Source: Burkholderiales bacterium (lineage in GTDB: Bacteria; Pseudomonadota; Gammaproteobacteria; Burkholderiales; Burkholderiaceae_C). From it: a DNA stretch of 64,000 nucleotides. Under the pieces are notes generated by a model that was not told the DNA's origin, made no database searches, and saw nothing but the letters and a program-made list of their open reading frames with translations. The DNA is taken from NCBI GenBank assembly GCA_016219375.1, contig JACRNC010000024.1, positions 25,515 to 89,514 of the forward strand. Direction: 5' to 3'. Position numbers and translations under genes: made by a program. Shown here in pieces: positions 42,497 to 52,750 of this stretch (positions are counted from its first letter, which is position 1; every line of letters starts with the position of its first letter).

Positions 42497-42793
42497 TCAG
42501 GCGGTAGCCAGCGAGGCCTCCGCTACCTCGTGATGCCCGGGGCGGGCCACAACCGGCACCAGCGGGATGCTGGGCGCGGGCAGCGGGTGCACGGTGTCCA
42601 GGTGCAGCTGGGCATGGATGCGGCCGTGCAGGTGCTGGGCCTGCTCGAAGGTGTCGCGCGCGCAGCTCTCGCAGCGGCCGCAGCAGGTGGCCGCGCCGGT
42701 GGCCAGCTGCAGCTCCTCGAACGAAGACACACCCTCGCTGACCAGCCGGTTGATGTCCCGGTCCGATACCCGATTGCACACGCACACGATCAT
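42497..42793 (-). CDS. bfd: Bacterioferritin-associated ferredoxin (Bfd-like)
   Basis: The first 60 residues (MIVCVCNRVSDRDINRLVSEGVSSFEELQLATGAATCCGRCESC) are a Bfd-type [2Fe-2S] domain with cluster ligands C4, C6, C38 and C41. The product is 98 residues, about 30 longer than usual, from a His/Pro-rich C-terminal extension. Bfd delivers electrons to bacterioferritin to release stored iron. GGAGG lies eight bases before the ATG. A possible Fur box lies upstream at 42841-42859. No bacterioferritin gene is in the window. Confidence 0.9.
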   Translation of the reverse strand: MIVCVCNRVSDRDINRLVSEGVSSFEELQLATGAATCCGRCESCARDTFEQAQHLHGRIHAQLHLDTVHPLPAPSIPLVPVVARPGHHEVAEASLATA

Positions 42794-42840
42794 TTGGAGA
42801 CCTCCACAGCCGGCCTGGCGACCGACGTTGCGCAAATACT

Positions 42841-42859
42841 AAACGATAACGATTCGCGT
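42841..42859 (-). promoter_or_regulatory. Candidate Fur box upstream of bfd
   Basis: AAACGATAACGATTCGCGT at 42841-42859 lies 48 bases before the bfd start. It resembles the Fur consensus GATAATGATAATCATTATC, with a conserved GATAA left half and a weaker right half. It is AT-rich against a very GC-rich background. Confidence 0.45.
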
Positions 42860-43050
42860 TTGTTGGGATTTCCGCACAGCCCTCCTGGGTGGAGGGGGCT
42901 TTTGGGGACGGTCGGCTGGCCGGAAGACGCTTGGCTTGCAACCGTAGCGGCTGCGCTCGCCGGCAGCCGGGAATCGGGCCCGCACCATGCGGGCCGCGGG
43001 CATGGGCCGGCGCCACGGAACTGCAGGCCGGGACCCGCCGCGCGCCAGGC

Positions 43051-45623
<2,573 letters not shown>

Positions 45624-45627
<4 letters not shown>

Positions 45628-46427
45628 CGGGCGACGATGGGCTCCAGCCCGTGGCGGCGCGCGGCGGCCAGCAGCCGGCCGTCGGCCTTGATGCGCGCAA
45701 CGAAGGCGTCGAGCTGCGCCAGCCACTGCGCATCGCCGGGCTTGGCCGCATAGGCATAGGGCAGCACGTGGAAGGGCCGCGACGGCGCGATCAGCCGCGC
45801 CCAGTCGGCGTTGTCCAGCAGACGGCGGCTGTAGGGGAAGTCGGTCATGAAGACATCGACGCGGCCGGCCTGCAGCTCGCGCTCGCGCGTGGCCGGCGGC
45901 TGCACCACCACCATCTGCGCGCGGTGCAGGCTGGCGGCCATCACCGGCTCCATGAAGGTGCCGGCCTGCACGGCCACCAGCACGCCGGGGCGGTCGATGT
46001 CGTCCCACTCGCGCACGACCCGGTTGGCGCGGGTGGTGATGGCGTAGATGTCGCTCTGCAGGTAGGGCTGGGTGAAGGCCAGCTTGTCCAGGCGCTGCGG
46101 CAGCCGGCCCACGGCGAACATGGCCACGTCGCAGCGGTCGCCGCGCAGGTCGTCGATCAGCTGGGTGAAGGACGAGTCCACGTACTGCAGCGTCACGCCC
46201 AGGTCGCGGGCCAGCGCAGCCGACAGGTCGATGTCGATGCCGCTCAACTGCCCGGTGCGCGGGTGGCGGTAGGTGATGCCGTAGTAGTCGGGCCAGATGC
46301 ACACGCGCAGCACGCCGCTGGCGCGCACGCGGTCAGCCACCTCGCCGGCGCGGGCGGGCGCCGCGGCATGCAGGGCCAAGGCAAACAGCATCCACGCGGC
46401 AAGCAGGAAGAGGCGGGAGGATCTCAT
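45624..46427 (-). CDS. Periplasmic solute-binding protein (SBP_bac_3) coupled to a histidine kinase
   Basis: The 267-residue protein has a signal peptide (LFLLAAWMLFALALHAAAPARAGE) and an amino-acid-type binding-protein fold: RVRASGVLRVCIWPDYYGITYRHPRTGQLSGIDIDLSAALARDLGV and FTQPYLQSDIYAITTRANRV. No ABC permease or ATPase gene is adjacent. Its stop overlaps the histidine kinase start by four bases. That coupling suggests a periplasmic ligand sensor working with the kinase rather than a transporter component. The ligand is unknown. Confidence 0.88.
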
Positions 46428-46475
46428 GGGAGGGGAGGCAGGTCGCGCGGGTCGGGCCCGGCTCGCGCGCCGGCT

Positions 46476-47279
46476 TCAGACGGTGGCCACCAGCTCGGCG
46501 AAGCTCGGCCGCGCGGCGTTGAGCCGGTCGCGCAGCGCCAGCAGCTGGCCGGCATGGGCGATGAAGGCGTCCACCACGCGCGGGTCGAAGGCCGCGCCCG
46601 ACTGCTCGGCCAGCATCTCCAGCGCCTGCTCGTCATCGTAGGCCGGGCGGTAGCAGCGCGACATGGTGAGGGCATCGATGAAGTCCACCACGGCCACGAT
46701 GCGCCCGGCCAGCGGGATGGCCTCGCAGGCCAGGCCGTGCGGATAGCCGCGGCCGTCCCAGCGCTCGTGGTGGCTCAGCGCGATGCTGGCGGCCAGCTGG
46801 AACAGCGGGATGCGCGACTGGCCCAGGATGGCTGCGCCGATCTCCGGGTGGCGGTTCATCGCCACGCGCTCGTCGGGCGCCAGCGGGCCGGGCTTCTTGA
46901 GCACGCCGTCGGCGATGCCGATCTTGCCCACGTCGTGCATGGGCGCGGCGCGGCGCAGCATGGCGGCAGAGTCGGCGCGCTCGCCCAGCATCAGCGCCAG
47001 GGCCTCGGCCAGGTAGCCGATGCGCACGATGTGCACGCCGGTGTCGTCATCCTTGAACTCGGCCGCCAGCGACAGGCGCAGCAGCGCCTCGTGATGCGCG
47101 CGGGCCACTTCCTGCAGCGCCTCGTTGCGCTCGCGGTACATGCGGCCGAAGTCGGCCACCAGCCGCTCCATCTGCGCGGTGGCCGCATCGGCGAAGCACA
47201 GCGGCTCGGCGCCGGCCTGGCCCGGGGTCGCCTCGCGCGGCTCGGGGCTCATCTCGGAGCTCATCCTGGGGCTCAGCAT
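46476..47279 (-). CDS. HD-GYP domain protein (putative cyclic-di-GMP phosphodiesterase)
   Basis: The 267-residue protein has a helical lead (ERLVADFGRMYRERNEALQEVARAHHEALLRLSLAAEF) and a HD-GYP domain with PMHDVGKIGIADGVLKKPGPL and SHHERWDGRGYPHGL. The HD metal ligands and the GYP triad are present. It has no receiver of its own; a single-domain receiver gene lies immediately upstream and overlaps by seven bases (start 47279, upstream stop 47273). Later in-frame starts are possible at 47264. It would lower cyclic-di-GMP when activated. Confidence 0.9.
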   Translation of the reverse strand: MLSPRMSSEMSPEPREATPGQAGAEPLCFADAATAQMERLVADFGRMYRERNEALQEVARAHHEALLRLSLAAEFKDDDTGVHIVRIGYLAEALALMLGERADSAAMLRRAAPMHDVGKIGIADGVLKKPGPLAPDERVAMNRHPEIGAAILGQSRIPLFQLAASIALSHHERWDGRGYPHGLACEAIPLAGRIVAVVDFIDALTMSRCYRPAYDDEQALEMLAEQSGAAFDPRVVDAFIAHAGQLLALRDRLNAARPSFAELVATV

Positions 47280-47722
47280 GCCGCCCCCGAGGCACCGGCC
47301 GCGGCCTCGGCCGGCACCGCCGGCATGGCCCGGGCGTGGGCGCCGCGCGCCGCCGGCGGCTGCACGATCTGGCGCAGCACCTCGATCAGCTGCAGCGGGC
47401 TGAAGGGCTTGATCAGGTAGGCGTCGGCACCGGCGGCCAGCCCCGCCTCGCAGTCGTGGCTGTGGCCGCGGGCGGTGAGCATGACCACGCGCACGTTGCG
47501 GGTCGCCGGGTCGGCCTTCAGGCGGCGGCAGCACTCCAGGCCGTCGAAGGCGCCGAGCATCATCACGTCCAGCAGCACGATGTCCGGGCGCAGCTCGCGC
47601 GCGGCGGCCAGGCCCACCGGGCCGCTGGCGGCCTCGTGGATGGCGTAGTCCTCCAGCTCCAGCGTCAGGCGCAGCAGCCGGCGGATGTCGGCTTGGTCTT
47701 CGATGATGAGGACGGACTTCAT
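47273..47722 (-). CDS. Single-domain response regulator
   Basis: The product is 149 residues: one receiver domain with D9 acidic pocket, phospho-acceptor D52 (IVLLDVMMLGAFDG), Thr in VVMLTARGHSHD and Lys in YLIKPFSPLQLI. A short Ala/Pro tail follows. It overlaps the HD-GYP gene and is the first gene of the minus-strand signalling operon. The start MKSVLIIEDQ at 47722 is preferred over the longer frame. It may be phosphorylated by the PAS kinase encoded downstream. Confidence 0.9.
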   Translation of the reverse strand: MKSVLIIEDQADIRRLLRLTLELEDYAIHEAASGPVGLAAARELRPDIVLLDVMMLGAFDGLECCRRLKADPATRNVRVVMLTARGHSHDCEAGLAAGADAYLIKPFSPLQLIEVLRQIVQPPAARGAHARAMPAVPAEAAAGASGAAC

Positions 47723-47827
47723 GGCGCGGGCCGGCAAATCTGCAACAGCGCGCATCATATCTATCATTTAAAGCACTCGTCCTGCCGCAGGACGGTGCAA
47801 GCCGGCCATTCCGGCAGAATCGGCGGC
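47723..47827. promoter_or_regulatory. Divergent promoter region of the signalling island
   Basis: A short AT-rich block, CGCATCATATCTATCATT (47751-47768), stands out in the GC-rich surroundings between the minus-strand receiver gene and the plus-strand HTH-receiver gene. TATGAT on the minus strand is a good -10. I cannot assign -35 elements. The dyad GCCGG-CCATT-CCGGC near 47800 could be an operator. Confidence 0.5.
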
Positions 47828-48649
47828 ATGCCCGTGCCAGATCGCGATGACGCCCTGCCCTCGCCCGCCGGCGCGGCCGGCGACACCTGCACCACCATCG
47901 AGGTGGCCCGCATGCTGGGCCTGGCCGTGCGCTCGGTGCAGCTGATGGTGGACCGCGGCGAGCTCGACGCCTGGAAGACGCCCGGCGGCCACCGGCGCAT
48001 CTCGCGCGCCTCGGTCGAGCGCTGGATCGCGGCCCGCGAGGTCGCCCGCCCCCCGGCTGCCCGCAGCGAGGCGCCGCGCGCCCCGCGCGTGCTGCTGATC
48101 GAGGACTCGGCCCACTTCCAGAACCTCACCTCGCTGCTGATGCGCCAGCACGTGCCCGGCGCCGAGCTGCACGTGGCCGACGACGGCATCGCCGGGCTGG
48201 CGCTCTACGGCCAGCTGCAGCCCGACGTGCTGATCGTCGACATCCTGCTGCCCGGCATCGACGGCGCCACGCTGATCACCAGCCTGCGCTCGCACCCGCA
48301 GTTCGCGCGCAGCCGGCTGATCGTCGTCACCTCGCTGGCCGAGGCCGACCGCGGTCCCTATGCCTTCGCCCTGCAGGGCGTGCCGGTCATCCACAAGCCG
48401 CGCCTGGTGCTGGACCTGCCGCCGCTGCTGACCGGCTGGCTGCCGGCCGCGACCCGGGCCACCGCGCCGGCAGCCGTGGCGGCCGGCGCACCCGCACCCG
48501 CACCCGCACCCGCACCTGCATCGGCTCCCGCCCCGGCTTCCGCGCAAGCGCCGCCTCCAGCCGCGGGCGTGGTGGCTGCTGCCGAGCCCGCAGCCCCGGC
48601 CGACGGCACGAAGCCGGCCGCCGGCGACCCGTCCGCGCCGCGCGGCTGA
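47828..48649 (+). CDS. Excisionase-type HTH fused to a receiver domain
   Basis: The product is 273 residues. Residues 20-72 are a MerR/excisionase helix-turn-helix (TTIEVARMLGLAVRSVQLMVDRGELDAWKTPGGHRRISRASVERWI). Residues 87-200 are a receiver domain (D93 pocket, D138 phospho-acceptor in VLIVDILLPGIDG, Lys in VIHKPR). The HTH is N-terminal to the receiver, the reverse of the usual response-regulator order. The C-terminal 70 residues are Pro/Ala repeats. It is divergent from the minus-strand signalling operon. Confidence 0.88.
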   Translation: MPVPDRDDALPSPAGAAGDTCTTIEVARMLGLAVRSVQLMVDRGELDAWKTPGGHRRISRASVERWIAAREVARPPAARSEAPRAPRVLLIEDSAHFQNLTSLLMRQHVPGAELHVADDGIAGLALYGQLQPDVLIVDILLPGIDGATLITSLRSHPQFARSRLIVVTSLAEADRGPYAFALQGVPVIHKPRLVLDLPPLLTGWLPAATRATAPAAVAAGAPAPAPAPAPASAPAPASAQAPPPAAGVVAAAEPAAPADGTKPAAGDPSAPRG

Positions 48650-48684
48650 ACTCCACCGGCCCGCCACCTGCCTGCCTTGCGCGC

Positions 48685-49557
48685 ATGAACCCGCCCCGCG
48701 TCATCCTGGTCGAGGACGACGCCTCGGTGCGGCGCTTCGTCGCCCTGGCGCTGGAGGAGCTGCCCATCGAGCTGCTCGCCTTCGACACCGTGGCTGCGGC
48801 CCTGGCCGCGCTGGCCCAGGCCCCCGCCTGCCTGGTGCTGACCGACCTGATGCTGCCCGGCGAATCCGGCCAGGCCCTGGTCGAGCGCCTGACCGCCGAC
48901 CCCGCGCTGCGCGGCCCGGCGCGGGTGGCGGTCTTCAGCGCCGGGCTGACGCCCGAGGTGCGCGACCGCCTGGGCGCCCTGGGCGTGTGGCGGCTGCTGA
49001 GCAAGCCGGTGTCCCTGGCCGAGCTGGAAGGCTGCGTGCGCGAGGCGATAGGCTCCGCGGCGGGCGAGGCACGCACCTGCCCCACCCCTGCACCCGCACC
49101 CGCACCCGCACCCGCACCCGCACCCGCACCCGCACCCGCCCCGCCGGCCGCCGGCCGTGCGTCCCACCGACCTGACGGCGCCCCGGGCGGCCTACCCCGC
49201 CCGCCTGCCCAGCCCGGTGCTCTGGTGGCCGCCCGCACCGAGCGCCGTGCAGCCGCAGTACACACTCACTTCGGCGGCGACGCCGAGCTCTTCGACACCT
49301 ATCTCGCCAGCTGCCGGCAGCAGTTCCCCGCCGACTGCCGCACGGGCGACAAGGCCCTGGCCGCGGCCGACTGGCCGGCGCTGCGCCGCCTGGCCCATTC
49401 GCTCAAGACCGTGCTGCTGACGCTGGGCGAGCCGGCCGCCGGCGCCCAGGCCGCCGCCCTGGAAGCCGCCTGCGCCCGCAGCGACACGGCCGCCGCCACC
49501 GAGCTCTGGCCCGCGGTGCGCGCGCAACTGCAGCAACTGAGCAGCGAGCCCGCCTGA
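48685..49557 (+). CDS. Receiver-Hpt protein with a Pro-Ala linker
   Basis: The product is 290 residues. Residues 1-120 form a receiver (D54 phospho-acceptor in LVLTDLMLPGESG, Lys in RLLSKPVSL). Then a (Pro-Ala) repeat linker encoded by a hexanucleotide microsatellite, a low-complexity section, and a C-terminal histidine phosphotransfer domain with RLAHSLKTVLLTLG (phospho-accepting His238). It starts 35 bases after the HTH-receiver gene. It could relay phosphate from the PAS kinase to the HTH-receiver protein. Confidence 0.88.
   Translation: MNPPRVILVEDDASVRRFVALALEELPIELLAFDTVAAALAALAQAPACLVLTDLMLPGESGQALVERLTADPALRGPARVAVFSAGLTPEVRDRLGALGVWRLLSKPVSLAELEGCVREAIGSAAGEARTCPTPAPAPAPAPAPAPAPAPAPPAAGRASHRPDGAPGGLPRPPAQPGALVAARTERRAAAVHTHFGGDAELFDTYLASCRQQFPADCRTGDKALAAADWPALRRLAHSLKTVLLTLGEPAAGAQAAALEAACARSDTAAATELWPAVRAQLQQLSSEPA
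49091..49138 (+). repeat. Eight-copy CACCCG microsatellite inside the receiver-Hpt gene
   Basis: Eight tandem copies of CACCCG encode the Pro-Ala linker. The unit is a multiple of three, so slippage changes linker length without a frameshift. A shorter related tract lies in the upstream gene at about 48487-48515. Confidence 0.9.
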
Positions 49558-49870
49558 GCGCCCCGGCCCCTCATAGAGCCGTCCAGCCGCCCGATCCACC
49601 CGATCCGCGCCCGCCCGCCTGCCGGCCTGACCGCCCGCGCCGGGCCATGCACGGCCCCGCCCAGCCGGACGATCACCGCTGCCCCGGGCAGCGCCCCGCC
49701 CACGCGGCCGGTGAAATGATGAAACTGCCACAACTGTGGCGAGGCCGCATCAGGGCCGCAGCGGGCGCCCAGCTCACATCAGCGCCGGCAGCCGGGCTGC
49801 CCAGCCGCGGTCGCCATGCCGGCGGGCTTTCCGGCCGCATCCGCGCAGCGGCGTGCCGCCGGGCCCGCGA
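49558..49870. other. Convergent intergenic region
   Basis: This 313-base region between the receiver-Hpt gene and the convergent hydrolase gene contains no recognisable gene. GCCACA-AC-TGTGGC (49727-49740) is a perfect short dyad but has no T tract. Confidence 0.5.
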
Positions 49871-50788
49871 TCAGCGCGGCGCCGCACCCCGGGCCAGGGC
49901 CCGCTCGATGGCCGCGGCCACCGCCTCGGGCTGCTCGTGCACCAGCCAGTGGCTGGCATCAGGCAGGCGCTCGACGTGCAGGTCGGCCACGTAGCGCTCC
50001 AGCCCGTCGAGCAGGGCCGGCGGCAGCGCGGTGTCGGCCTCGCCCCAGATCACGTCGGTGGGCACGCGCACCTGCAGCGCCTCGTCGGGCAGGCGCAGCG
50101 CGTGCACCGCATCGTCCGGCCCGGTGGGCGGGTGCAGCGGCGAGGCGCGGTAGTAGTTCAGCGGCCCCTCCAGCCCGGCCGACCAGGCTTGGCGGTAGGC
50201 CGCGCGCTGGGCGTCGGTCAGCCACGGTGCGCCGCCGAACTGGGTGAAGAGCCGCCACAGCAGCGCGAAGTCGTCGGCCGCGAGCTTCTGCGCGGCGTCC
50301 GGGCGGCGCAGCATGTTCATGTAGGCGCTGGCAGCCTGCTGGGCCGCGTCCTGCTGCAGGGCCTTCAGGAACACGCCCGGGTGCGGCGAGTTGAGGATCA
50401 CCAGCCGCTGCAGCAGCTGCGGCTTTTGCATCGCCAGTGCCCAGGCCACGGCGCCGCCCCAATCGTGGGCGATCACCGCGTGCGCGCGGCCGCCGCACTG
50501 CTCGATCAGGCCGGCAACATCACCGATCAGGTGCTCGGCACGGTAGGCCGACACCGCCGCCGGCGCGGCCGAGCCGGCATAGCCGCGCAGGTTGGGCGCC
50601 ACGCAGTGAAAGCGCCCGGCGAAGCGGCTCATCAACCCGTCCCAGACGAAGGCCGCCTCCGGAAAGCCGTGCAGGAAAACCAGCAGCGGCGCGCCGGCGG
50701 AGCCCGCCTCACGGCAATCGAGCCACAGCGGCTGATCAGCGCCGGTGGCAGCGGGCAGGTCGATGCGGCGGGTGGTGATGGCGGCCAT
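49871..50788 (-). CDS. Alpha/beta hydrolase, epoxide hydrolase-like
   Basis: The 305-residue protein has VFLHGFPEAAFVWDGLM for the oxyanion region and AHDWGGAVAWALA, where Asp is the expected nucleophile. DVIWGEADTALPP and DASHWLVHEQPE hold the acid and His. The HDWGG nucleophile elbow and HGFPE motif are typical of soluble epoxide hydrolases and haloalkane dehalogenases rather than serine esterases. The lid includes two tyrosines that would assist epoxide opening. The substrate is unknown. Confidence 0.87.
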   Translation of the reverse strand: MAAITTRRIDLPAATGADQPLWLDCREAGSAGAPLLVFLHGFPEAAFVWDGLMSRFAGRFHCVAPNLRGYAGSAAPAAVSAYRAEHLIGDVAGLIEQCGGRAHAVIAHDWGGAVAWALAMQKPQLLQRLVILNSPHPGVFLKALQQDAAQQAASAYMNMLRRPDAAQKLAADDFALLWRLFTQFGGAPWLTDAQRAAYRQAWSAGLEGPLNYYRASPLHPPTGPDDAVHALRLPDEALQVRVPTDVIWGEADTALPPALLDGLERYVADLHVERLPDASHWLVHEQPEAVAAAIERALARGAAPR

Positions 50789-50899
50789 CGCGGGCTCCGG
50801 TAGAGGCGGGGTGTGCAGCATGGCAGATCCGCGGTGGCGCCGCGGCAGACGGCGCGCCGGCCAGTGGCCGCGAGCGGCGCGCGGCCACCCGCACGTCCG

Positions 50900-51796
50900 T
50901 CAGGCCGGCGGCGCGTCGGGATTGCTGGCGCCGGGGCCGCCGTCCGGCGCGGGCTCGTCGAGCGCCGGCACGTCCACCGCCGGCAGCACCGGCGCAGCCT
51001 GCACCCATTCGCGCACGGCCAGGGCCACGTCGTCCAGCCCGGTGCGGTCCAGCGCGGAGAACACGGCCAGGCCGATGTCGGCCTCGTCGGTGGCGAACTC
51101 GCCCAGCACCGCCTGCGCCGCCTGCACGGCCTTGGCCCGGTCGTTGCGCGTGAGCTTGTCGGCCTTGGTCAGCACCACCAGCAGCCTGACCTCGCCAGTA
51201 CCCACGCGCGGGGCGACGAACTCCAGCAGCGTGCGGTCCAGCGCGGTGATGCCGTGGCGCGGGTCGACCATCATCACCACGCCGGCCAGGTTGCGCCTTA
51301 CCTCCAGGTACTGCGCCATCACGCGCTGCCAGCGGTGCTTGGCCGCCTCGGGCACGGCCGCATAGCCGTAGCCCGGCAAGTCGGCCCACAGCGCGTCGGG
51401 CGCATCGGCCGGGCCCAGCTGGAAGAGGTTGATGTGCTGCGTGCGGCCGGGCGTCTTGGAGGCGAACGCCAACCGGCGGGTCTGCGCCAGCGTGTTGATC
51501 GCGGTGGACTTGCCGGCATTGGAGCGGCCGACGAAGGCGATCTCCGGCAGATCGCTCTGCGGCAGCTGGTGGAGCTCGGCGGCGGTGGTGAAGAAGCGCG
51601 CTGTGTGCGCCCAGGCCAGGGCGTCGCGCGCGGCGGGTGAGGCGGCGATGTCGCGCCCGCTGGCCGGCTGGGCGGCCGGGCCGGCGCGGCTGGGGGCAGC
51701 CGCCGATGCAGCCGGGGCGGTGCGCCCACCGCCCTTGCGTGCGGAAGTCGAGGCGGGCGCGCAACGGCGTCGGGGGGCGTCAGGCTTGGCGGTCAT
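50900..51796 (-). CDS. engB: Ribosome biogenesis GTPase EngB (YihA/YsxC)
   Basis: The 298-residue GTPase has G1 FVGRSNAGKSTAIN, G3 WADLPGYGYA, and G4 LTKADKL. About 45 residues at the N-terminus and 40 at the C-terminus are low-complexity extensions compared with the roughly 210-residue E. coli protein. EngB is needed for assembly of the large ribosomal subunit. It is divergent from the cytochrome c4 gene; TAAAAT at 51806-51811 could serve as a -10 for the latter. Confidence 0.93.
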   Translation of the reverse strand: MTAKPDAPRRRCAPASTSARKGGGRTAPAASAAAPSRAGPAAQPASGRDIAASPAARDALAWAHTARFFTTAAELHQLPQSDLPEIAFVGRSNAGKSTAINTLAQTRRLAFASKTPGRTQHINLFQLGPADAPDALWADLPGYGYAAVPEAAKHRWQRVMAQYLEVRRNLAGVVMMVDPRHGITALDRTLLEFVAPRVGTGEVRLLVVLTKADKLTRNDRAKAVQAAQAVLGEFATDEADIGLAVFSALDRTGLDDVALAVREWVQAAPVLPAVDVPALDEPAPDGGPGASNPDAPPA

Positions 51797-51909
51797 GGGC
51801 CATTGTAAAATCGGCGGGTTTTGCGTCCCCGTGGCGGTGGTCCGATCCCCGCTTGCAACCCGGGCGGCGCATGCCGATGAACCGACCAGCCTTCGCCCAC
51901 GCCTGCCCC

Positions 51910-52551
51910 ATGAAGCCCTTCTCGAACCGCCTGCTGCCCCTCGTTTCGGCCACGCTGACCGCGGCCGCGGCCCTGGTTGCCACGGGCGCCCAGGCCAACC
52001 CGGCCACGCTGGTGCGTGGCGATGCCAAGAAGGGCGAGGCCGTGGCCCAGGTCTGCATGGCCTGCCACACCGCCGACGGCTCGCGCGGCGCCCCGGCCCA
52101 GCCCATCATCGCCGGCCAGCATCCGCAGTACATCGTCAAGCAGCTGCAGGAGTTCAAGGCCGGCGTGCGCCAGAACCCGATCATGCAGGGCATGGCCGCC
52201 CCGCTCACCGAGGAGCAGATGCGCGACGTGGCCGCCTTCTACGCCAGCAAGAAGGCGCCCAACGGCACGGCCAAGGGCAAGGACACCGTGATGCTGGGTG
52301 AGAAGATCTACCGCGGCGGCATCGCCGGCATCAGCGTGCCGGCCTGCGCCGGCTGCCACAGCCCCAACGGCGCGGGCATCCCCGCGCAATACCCGCGCCT
52401 GGCCGGCCAGCATGCCGAGTACACCGATGCGCAGCTCAAGGCCTTCCGTGCCGGCCAGCGCACCAACAGCCCGCAGATGACGGCCATCGCCGCCCGCATG
52501 AGCGACAAGGAGATCGCCGCGGTCGCCGACTACATCGCCGGGCTGCGCTGA
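51910..52551 (+). CDS. Diheme cytochrome c4
   Basis: The 213-residue periplasmic protein has a signal peptide (LLPLVSATLTAAAALVATGAQA) and two class I cytochrome c domains with heme motifs CMACH (49-53) and CAGCH (146-150). The distal Met ligands are likely in NPIMQGMAAPL and NSPQMTAIA. ATG 51910 places the signal peptide at the N-terminus; ATG 51871 and 51877 would add residues. It carries electrons to terminal oxidases. The following resB-ccsB genes encode the system that attaches its hemes. Confidence 0.94.
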   Translation: MKPFSNRLLPLVSATLTAAAALVATGAQANPATLVRGDAKKGEAVAQVCMACHTADGSRGAPAQPIIAGQHPQYIVKQLQEFKAGVRQNPIMQGMAAPLTEEQMRDVAAFYASKKAPNGTAKGKDTVMLGEKIYRGGIAGISVPACAGCHSPNGAGIPAQYPRLAGQHAEYTDAQLKAFRAGQRTNSPQMTAIAARMSDKEIAAVADYIAGLR

Positions 52552-52750
52552 TCACACTTGCGGCGGCGCATCGCGCCGCCAGCGGCCCCGCCGCCCGTGG
52601 CATGTCACACGCCCGGGCCGCGGCCGCCGCGAAACCTGGCACAAGCAAAACACACAAAGACGGGGCGGGCTCTGCACGGGGCGCCGCCCTTTTTCGTTCA
52701 ATGGTCCGGACCCTCCCTTTCCACCGGCCGCGCGCCTACCGCCCCGCTCC

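Noticed and set aside
49727..49740. Dyad GCCACA-AC-TGTGGC as a terminator or operator
   Set aside because: It has no T tract and no promoter nearby; it is kept only as a note in the intergenic entry.
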